Origin: Cyclina sinensis
Lineage: Eukaryota > Mollusca > Bivalvia > Venerida > Veneridae
Assembly (NCBI GenBank): GCA_012932295.1
Contig: JAAONU010000001.1
Span: forward strand, 27,194,550 to 27,258,549
Reading direction: 5' to 3'
Length of the DNA stretch: 64,000 nt
Below are positions 57,239 to 64,000 of the stretch, one piece after another; positions within the stretch are counted from its first letter, which is position 1; each line of letters starts with the position of its first letter. The position numbers and the translations under genes were made by a program. The notes below the pieces were generated by a model, which had not been told where the DNA came from, made no database searches, and saw nothing but the letters and a program-made list of their open reading frames with translations.

Positions 57239-60200
57239 CTGAAATAAAGACAACATGGAAGAAATATCTCTAACAGTTATAAATTTCTAACTGTTTGTAA
57301 CAGAGACAGAAACAGCTTGAAAGTTTACAATACTAAACAAGAGTGATCAGTGATCACATGTGTCGCCTGATAATAGCCAATTAAGCAGTTGTATTGAGGG
57401 GTGATTGGACAGTTTGTTGGAAATGTAAATTGACTGTTTGGATGTTTGAGTGTTTACTGTAATGTGGAGAAAGTAAGAATTACCCAACTAATGATGCTGA
57501 ACATTGTATTTTTGGAGGATACCATTATGTTCCATGGATGGGCACAGTTAGAAACACAGTTTTAAGGTAGCTGAAGTATGTTTCAAGTATACCGAAATTG
57601 GTTTCTTATAGTGAAGACCAGATCCAAAATGATGGTGTTGTTAGTTGTAGCCATGTGAATTTTTTTGACAGACAGGCAGACAGACAACGGATATGTGATC
57701 CCTATATGTCGCAGCTACTTTGTAGCATGTCACAGCTACTGTGTATAGCTGTGTAGCAGGCAACTCAAAAATCATTAACGGGCCAAAACACGTATTTTTT
57801 ATTCAAGGGCCATAAATCAGCTAAAAAACATTCAACCGAGATCTTTTAAATATGCACAATTCTGTCAGGTACCGATCAATCCTGTAACATTTCATTCAAA
57901 TTGCTTTAGTAGTATAAAAGAAGTAGTCTGGAAAAACTTTAAAAATAAAAATCATTAAAAGGCCATAACTCTGACAAAAACCATTGAACTGGAAAATGTC
58001 AAATATATACAAAACTAGACTTGGTACTGATCATTCCTGTAAAGCTTGGATGAAATTGCACCAGTAGTTTTTAAGGAATAGTCCGGACAAGTTTTGTGAC
58101 GGACTAACTTCCGGCCAAAACTGGATACGGGACCTTTTCTTTTGTTTAATAGAGGGCCATTGGCCCCTTATTCTGTTGTTATGGAATGAACTCTGTTGTT
58201 CTCTTTTGTTATGTTTACAGTCAGATGGCCCCCTATTTCTTTTTGATAGTGCGGACAGATGGACAGACAGACAGATGACGGAGAAGTGATCCCTATATGT
58301 CGCAGCTACTGTGTAGCAGGCGACACAAAAATGATTAAGAATTATAACAGCACTGACTATACAACCCATCACTCTGCACTGTTCTTGCTAGGGGCTTTTC
58401 AGAATTGTTTATGTCCTGAGACAACAATAAATTTTTCCAATTATGAAAACAATTATGATCAGAACTCAATTTTTATTTTATGAATGCTAAATCTTACAAG
58501 TGGCTCTGTGAAGTACATAAGTTTCCTTCTGTCAAGAGTGAACCAGCGACGTTTGTATGGCTCATTTCTAGGGCCTTTCTTCCATAAAAAGCCTTCACAC
58601 AGAAAATCTGAGGTCAGATCTTTGCACAACTGAAACAAACATATAATCACTTGATTAAATTCTGATATTTTGCAGTAAGAATATTTATAAGACTGGTTTC
58701 AATGTTGTCAGGGGTGAGCTTATATAAACACTCTGTTTCTGTGCCTTTAGTTAAGCACTGCTTCAGTGCTTTGGGCTAAGCCAATGTTACTCAGCACTCT
58801 GGGCTAGGCCAATGTAATTCACTTCTTCAGGTCCTTGGTCCTTGCCATAATTTATTGACAGCTTTCTGGGACACTTTTCCTAACATTTGTATTTATTTTT
58901 CATTGATGATATTTCAGTATAATTTATCTTATATTAAACTTACATAAACTTACTCCTGAAGTCATAAAAAATATCACATGCAGTGTATCTCTAAGTACAA
59001 GTACTGCCATTTTCACTGACATTATTTTACTAATACTACTCTTAAAGTATTGCTTCAAAGCGAAATAAAAGTAAAAAAAATAACATGAGGGCCAAGTGGC
59101 CCTGGGTCTCTCACCTGAAATATGTGGTACAAGGTCCAAAAGAACACATGGCCACAGAGTGTGAGCTCTACAGTATCAATAATATTTTCCTATAATTTAA
59201 CCCTGTGACCTAGTTTCTGCTACCATGTGACCCAAGTTCGAATAAGCCAAAGAATCAACCAAAGCAACATCTTGCATTTAGATCTGATAAAAAAATTTGG
59301 CCTCTTGAGTATTAAAAAAGGTTTTCATATGATTTGACCTGGTGACCTAATTTCTGATCCCATGTAACCCATTTTTAAAAATTTTCAAGAATTCATCAAA
59401 GTAAACATTATGACCAAGTTTCATTTAAAATGGGACAAAAATGTGACCTCTCTTGTGTTAAAATGATTTTCCGCATTTTCCAGATTTTGTACACCAATAT
59501 TTCATTGAGATAAATAGACAGGTCAAGTTTAATGAAGATCCAATAAAAACAAGAGCTATCACTTAAGTTGATGAATACCCCAAGACAACAACTTGTCACA
59601 GCAGTTTCTGCATGTACAGATTGCCTGCCGTAATATTACAAAACAAGAGATGTTTGTAAAACAGATATGCCCCCCTAGCACCTTATCCCTAGAGGCAGCC
59701 ACAAAAGTGAAGGAAGGTAGAAGGTCAGGGACTTGTGCCAGTACATTAATGGGCAATCTGATTAAAATCAGCTCCTAAATAATGCTCTGCTATTAGGATC
59801 TAACATCACCAAAAGAGGGTCACCTTCTCATGACCTTTCAATCAGTGCCTAGCTTTCAAGTTTTTGAAAGTAAATCAGTTTCTATTTTTAACCATTTGAA
59901 TGCAATGTGAAAAATCTATATTTAACTGGTGTAATAACTCAGTTGTTTCCTGCCATAAACGTCAAAGTTAATTGAGGTAATGTTGTAAAATATTGAGATA
60001 ATTGTATGTGTGGGAACATTTCCAGTAGCTTTGTTATCTGATAGATACTGCATGTATACCAAAATTAACAGGCCCATTATGCACATACTCTAATATTCAT
60101 TCAGAAAATACAAACTGAAACTTTAATATATTTAAAATTCATTTATCCTATGAAACACAAAATATTTTCAAAATATCCAAGAAGATTTAAACATTATATA

Positions 60201-61213
60201 GAAGTTTACACACTTAACATACATGGGGTGTACAGGTAAACCATAAGACGTGTCATAAGTTGCAGTCTCACTGGCTTTGATATAAATAACAATACTGGAT
60301 AAGAAGATATAATTGAATGGATCGCTGTCAGATCTAATCATGTTTAGATCATGTACTTCAGTCAGACTGATTTATGGGAGGATGCTAGAGGCTTCTGATA
60401 TTAAAAGTTATTGGCCATGGCAAGCAGATGAATGAGAGGAACTGCAGATAATGTCAATGACACTTTGGTTATAAAATGTTAAAGTTCAATTACTGGAGAA
60501 CACGAAAGAGTACAGGAACCGGATGGGTAGGTAGGTAGGTATTAATGTGGGAGGGTGAGTAGGTTGGTTTTGTGGCAGCAAGGCCCAAGGGTTCTCCAGT
60601 TATCAGTCAGAATCTGTTTTTCCTCTTTATGGTGTATAACCATCGTGATCTTAACCTAGTGACCTCAAAGACAATAGGGGTCATCTTCTGAACAGACCAA
60701 CCTGCACAGCAAGTCTGTGAAGCCAAGGCCAAAAGTTTTTTTAGTTATTGATTGGAAACAATTTTTCTGTTAATGGTCACTCTGACCTTGAACTTTGACA
60801 AAGTGACTCTCTTCATTGTGGGAGAAAAATACAATCTTTTTTATTTTTTGTGGGAAGCCACAACCCTTTATACCGAGTTCAGTGCCATAATACAGTTCAA
60901 CCTAACAGGGTTCCAGTGTAATTTGAAGGAGCAATTTTAACAAAGATTTTTTTTTAATGTGAATGTTGATGAAGCACAAAGCACGATGCATTGTGCACCA
61001 TGAGCACATTGTTCTCAGAAGGGCTAAAAAAATCCCAGAAAATTAGGAAACATTACCAGTTACTAAGTTGTGATGAAACTATCAAGACAATAATAAACAT
61101 ATTTCTATTTCAGTAAGTCTTCAACTCACCTCATTTTCATTTCTATCTGGGAATGCTAACCGCCGTCTTTCAAATTTGGCACTGCGTATTGCTGTGTACC
61201 AATCCACTGCCTC
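56990..61213 (-). CDS. ADAP-family ArfGAP with dual PH domains, 3' part (three exons)
   Basis: ADAP proteins are Arf GTPase-activating proteins that bind PtdIns(3,4,5)P3 and inositol phosphates through two PH domains and act at the plasma membrane and cytoskeleton. The exons at 61213-61130, 58629-58495 and 57238-56990 join in phase 0 to give 155 residues. They comprise the end of PH1 (WYTAIRSAKF), a short linker and PH2. The N-terminal zinc-finger ArfGAP domain and most of PH1 are expected to the right of the window. I could not tell whether this is closer to ADAP1 or ADAP2, so no symbol is assigned. Confidence 0.88.
57336..58345 (-). mobile_element. 'Family C' element, reverse orientation, in an ADAP intron
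   Basis: It starts with the inverted tip AACAAGA (57336-57342) and the hairpin GTGATC-agt-GATCAC (57343-57357). It then has the inverted tail and endonuclease-end text ('gatccaaaatgatggtg' near 57620), and ends with the inverted head ('tcgcagctactgtgtagcag' near 58301). The frames here, including a 113-codon minus-strand frame, are repeat-encoded. Confidence 0.75.
58495..58629 (-). CDS. ADAP exon: first half of PH2
   Basis: It encodes LCKDLTSDFLCEGFLWKKGP, then RNEPYKRRWFTLDRRKLMYF and TEPL: exactly 45 codons. EG-L-K-GP and the basic KRRWF followed by LMYF are the lipid-binding entry of the ADAP C-terminal PH domain. The acceptor is tgtttgtttcag and the donor is CCACTT then GTAAGA, phase 0 at both ends. 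Confidence 0.93.
58650..61129 (-). repeat. ADAP intron with dispersed repeats
   Basis: 59082-59490 is an inverted relative of 7920-8385. 59546-59560 carries 'aaaacaagagctatcac' and 59641-59690 'aaacaagagatgtttgtaaa', both inverted tips. 60400-60800 carries 'ttggccatggcaagcagatg' repeat text. A (GGTA)n run lies near 60523-60540. No exon is seen. Confidence 0.6.
61130..61213 (-). CDS. ADAP exon: end of PH1 and linker
   Basis: It encodes EAVDWYTAIRSAKFERRRLA, then FPDRNENE: 28 codons. The invariant PH tryptophan followed by AIR-A-F matches the end of PH1 in ADAP proteins (W-NAIRAARF). The acceptor on the minus strand is tttattcag-like (attcag) and the donor is GAATGAG then GTGAGT, phase 0. Confidence 0.9.
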
Positions 61214-63775
61214 CTGAATAATCATAGGTAGATAATAAATGAGAGATGAAATTTTTCTAGTTAAAATATCCTACATTTATCTTACAAATCTCTATACTGT
61301 CACTAAAATGAAACTGTGTTTAAAAATTCAAAACAAAACCTCAACAACATGATTTTACAATCATGTTACAACAATTCATAACAAAATTGTTTTCCTAAGA
61401 CAAAACCCAACTGTATATACTTCAAATCACTTCTAAATGAATATTGCAAACCAGAGACCTACGATGGTCCTTTTATCACTAAGCTAAGTACAACTACAAC
61501 TATGTTCATTCACACACCAAATATCTAATCTCCAGGCCTTGCAGTTTCTGACAAAAAGATTTTGAAAGTTTTTATCAATGTCAGTCTGTTTAAAACCAAA
61601 TGGGGCCTATTTTGACTTTTAGTGTCAGTGACCTTGACCCTAATGACCTAAAATCAAACCCCAGGGCAGATGTCCATGGTACATACATATTAAATATCTA
61701 AGATATTGGTCAATAAATGAAGACTCAAGCCCATGGTTTGTAAGAATATCAAAGCTGTTAAACCACTACCCTGCAGACATGGCAAAATGATGGGATCAGG
61801 TTGGTTCAGGAAAAGTAAGGAGATCTATTGCTGATAAATGTTTTGTGAAAATTTGGCTGAAACTGAAAAATCTATTTTCAATCTCTCTGACTTTGACTTT
61901 AGTGACCTCAAACCCAACTAAGTGGGAAAGGTCCACATACCATATATACATGTATCAGTCAATAAATGAAGGCACCATAATTAAAAGTAAAAAATCTATA
62001 GTAAGCCTTAGTGACCTTGCCCTTGATCATTGTGACCTCAAACCCTACCTAAGGGTAGAGGTCCACATAAAGAACCTACATACCAAATCTCTAAGTTACT
62101 GGTCAATAAATGAAGGCTCTATGACAAGAAGAACAAGAAATTTGTTAGAACCAATGCATGCTCCCCAAAGTAGCACTATTTCAAAATGGATGTATTCTTT
62201 ATAGTATTTTTCTAAGTATAGATTGGAGTAAAAAAGTGCTACTATAAAATATAACTAAAACTATCACTGAATGTGAATACCCCCACAATACCACCTTGTC
62301 ACAGGCAAAAGAGGAAAATTTAAAAAAAGTACTAAATAAGAAAGGTAGAGTTATAGGTCTTGCGAACCAACATCCTCCCAAAATTTTCTCCTAAACTTCT
62401 CTATTATTATCTTTATATTAAGATGACTAAGCTCAACACATCTCTATCATTTAGGCATCACATATTATTTCAAACTCACTTGATAATGTTACAGACTGGA
62501 CACAAAATATGAATGACCTCTACGAATGACTTTAACCTTTGAGTAATGCAGCTGGGAGTTGTATGCGATACATGGTCTCAATGTGTTTAACATTTGTGTC
62601 AAATATCAACTAAATCCCATTAATAATTTTAGAGTTATGCTCTGGACAAGCATTATAACAATAGTATTTTTTTAAAGGGAAATAACTAAAAAAATCAGAG
62701 CAGCTAGAGTTATGGTTCTTAGATACTGCATTTCCTTCCGCTCCCCTCTACTAATGTGCCAAATATCAACTAAATACCTTTCATGGTTTAAAGATATACT
62801 ATGCCCATCTTTGAATAAAATACTTTTATTGCAGAAATTAGTTGAAATATAGTACATTCTTACTGAATATTCTAATTAGGCCACTAAAATACACACTGTA
62901 TGTATGGGAAGCTGCATTCCCTATTACAGGTCATGTTATGTTGGTGCTTTCTTAAAAGAAACTGCCAGTTTTTTTATTGACACTGTATTTATACTGTGTT
63001 TACCCATAGTGTGTCAGAGTTTTAAACTTACATATCTAATCCGTGTGTACTCAAACATGTTTATTTATCTATTTTCTATTTACATAGAAAAGGTGTAGTA
63101 GTTATTTGTATCTGAAACTTGAGCATTATATATCTATAAGAGATTTGCCCCAGACAAGCAAAATGTACAAAGGGGAGATAATGAGAAAACTTGATAAGAT
63201 GAGTTATGGTTCTAGTGCACTGCACTTACTCTCAATGTCATCTATTATCTTATGAAGGTTAAAGTAAATCCCTTCATTGGTGTTTGACTTATACTCTGGA
63301 CAAAACCGGACAGACGGACTAGTCGCCAACGATATGCTCTCCCTTTGGGCAGCATAAAAACCAAACTTAAATGTCATTTCAACATTCAAATTTTATTGAA
63401 ATCAGTTTTTATCTGAGTACTCTTTAACCTGGAGCACACAGCAAGTTTACTCACTGACTAAATTATTTAAACCGTGGCTCATTATTCCAAATATACAGCA
63501 CATACAAAAAGGTGTATGATGAGGCACAGTTTTCTTCTTCTTCTTTTTTTTGAAAATAAAAATTATTGGGGCGGCTCAAAAGAGAGGGGGCGAGCAGGGA
63601 TGATAATCTAGGAAATAATTCATTATGGCCTAATCTAATAGTAGATTCTGAAAATTAATGAAAATAAGTGACTTTCATAATATGTCTGACATGGAAAGCT
63701 TGTCCTAGAAAAAATGGCAGTTTGATGGCTGATGATGGAGACAGCACAGGATTGATCAATTCTTGCATAATGAAT
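61214..63775 (-). repeat. ADAP intron, dispersed repeats, no exon recognised
   Basis: 61500-62135 carries 'gtgaccttgacc', 'taatgacc' and 'gggtagaggtcca' units. 62560-63360 carries 'gccaaatatcaactaaatcc' and 'tatgctctggacaag' units, ending 'ctttgggcagcataaa'. The preceding PH1 exon was looked for on the minus strand and not found, so it is probably beyond the window. Confidence 0.55.
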
Positions 63776-63779
63776 GGAT

Positions 63780-63953
63780 GAATGACCTGTCAATCAATTT
63801 CCTGTCACAAGGTCAATTGAATTCAAACACAATATCCTCAGTTGAATGGCCACTAAAACTTTTTGCCCTATCAGGGACTTGAACAAATGACAGCCAGCTC
63901 TCACCGGACTTCCTAAGTCCAACATTCAACCGACTGAACTATCCCTGACATTC
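63780..63953 (-). mobile_element. Probable tRNA-derived SINE, minus strand
   Basis: On the minus strand the sequence begins 'cagggatagttcagtcggtt' and has an A box, an anticodon-stem-like hairpin ('ggacttaggaagtcc') and a B-box-like 'gttcaagtccc'. The middle is longer than in a standard tRNA and the T stem does not pair, so it is a SINE head rather than a tRNA gene. Confidence 0.55.
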
Positions 63954-64000
63954 AAATACTAATATCACCATGACATTTAACCACTCTAATCCTCTGTACT

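Noticed and set aside
58031..58372. 113-codon minus-strand frame
   Set aside because: It reads family C repeat text (Thr, Tyr and Cys runs from 'gctacacagtagctg') that occurs at several other places in the window.

Overview
This is eukaryotic nuclear DNA, most likely from a bivalve mollusc, and I would guess a venerid-type clam. The genome style supports this: AT-rich, with GT-AG split genes whose introns are filled with diverged repeats carrying text such as 'ggtcaaggtcacagtgaccttg', 'tggccctgccccaggggtcac' and 'ctgtccgtccgtctgtc'. No bacterial, CRISPR or viral gene content is visible. Most open frames in the window are repeat or low-complexity artefacts.

Genes. (1) Bases 13771-39304, + strand: a complete-looking cytosolic endo-beta-N-acetylglucosaminidase (ENGase, glycoside hydrolase family 85). 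I rebuilt it as 12 coding exons with consistent GT-AG junctions. They sum to 2565 nt, or 854 codons plus a stop, with no frame breaks. The catalytic Asn154 and Glu156 are present in exon 3. (2) Bases 56990-61213, - strand: the 3' part of an ADAP (centaurin-alpha, ArfGAP with dual PH domains) gene. Three exons cover the end of PH1 and nearly all of PH2. The ArfGAP domain and most of PH1 lie beyond the right edge. The two genes converge. (3) Around 5225-6000, - strand: two spliced-looking exons of an unidentified transcript below a small CpG-containing promoter-like region, with unresolved coding potential.

Layout. 1-6.3 kb: AT-rich DNA, a 52-bp minisatellite, a 1.8-kb purine tract and the putative minus-strand exons. 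6.3-13.7 kb: dispersed repeats, an 808-bp tandem duplication with a long hairpin, and a young tRNA-derived SINE. 13.7-39.3 kb: ENGase, with introns carrying a pogo-like MITE, two hAT-type non-autonomous elements and long arrays of degenerate repeats. 39.3-57 kb: gene-free, with minisatellites, a second SINE, hairpin duplications, a foldback element and a third hAT copy. 57-64 kb: ADAP exons and further repeats, ending in a third SINE-like sequence.

The most interesting pattern is that at least five otherwise unrelated dispersed repeat families end in the same way. Each has a short perfect hairpin followed at once by TCTTGTT. One of these families carries a decayed EEP endonuclease reading frame just upstream of its tip. 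This matches the architecture expected of Helentron-type rolling-circle transposons and their non-autonomous relatives. One such tip sits directly against an ENGase exon and contributes to its splice acceptor.
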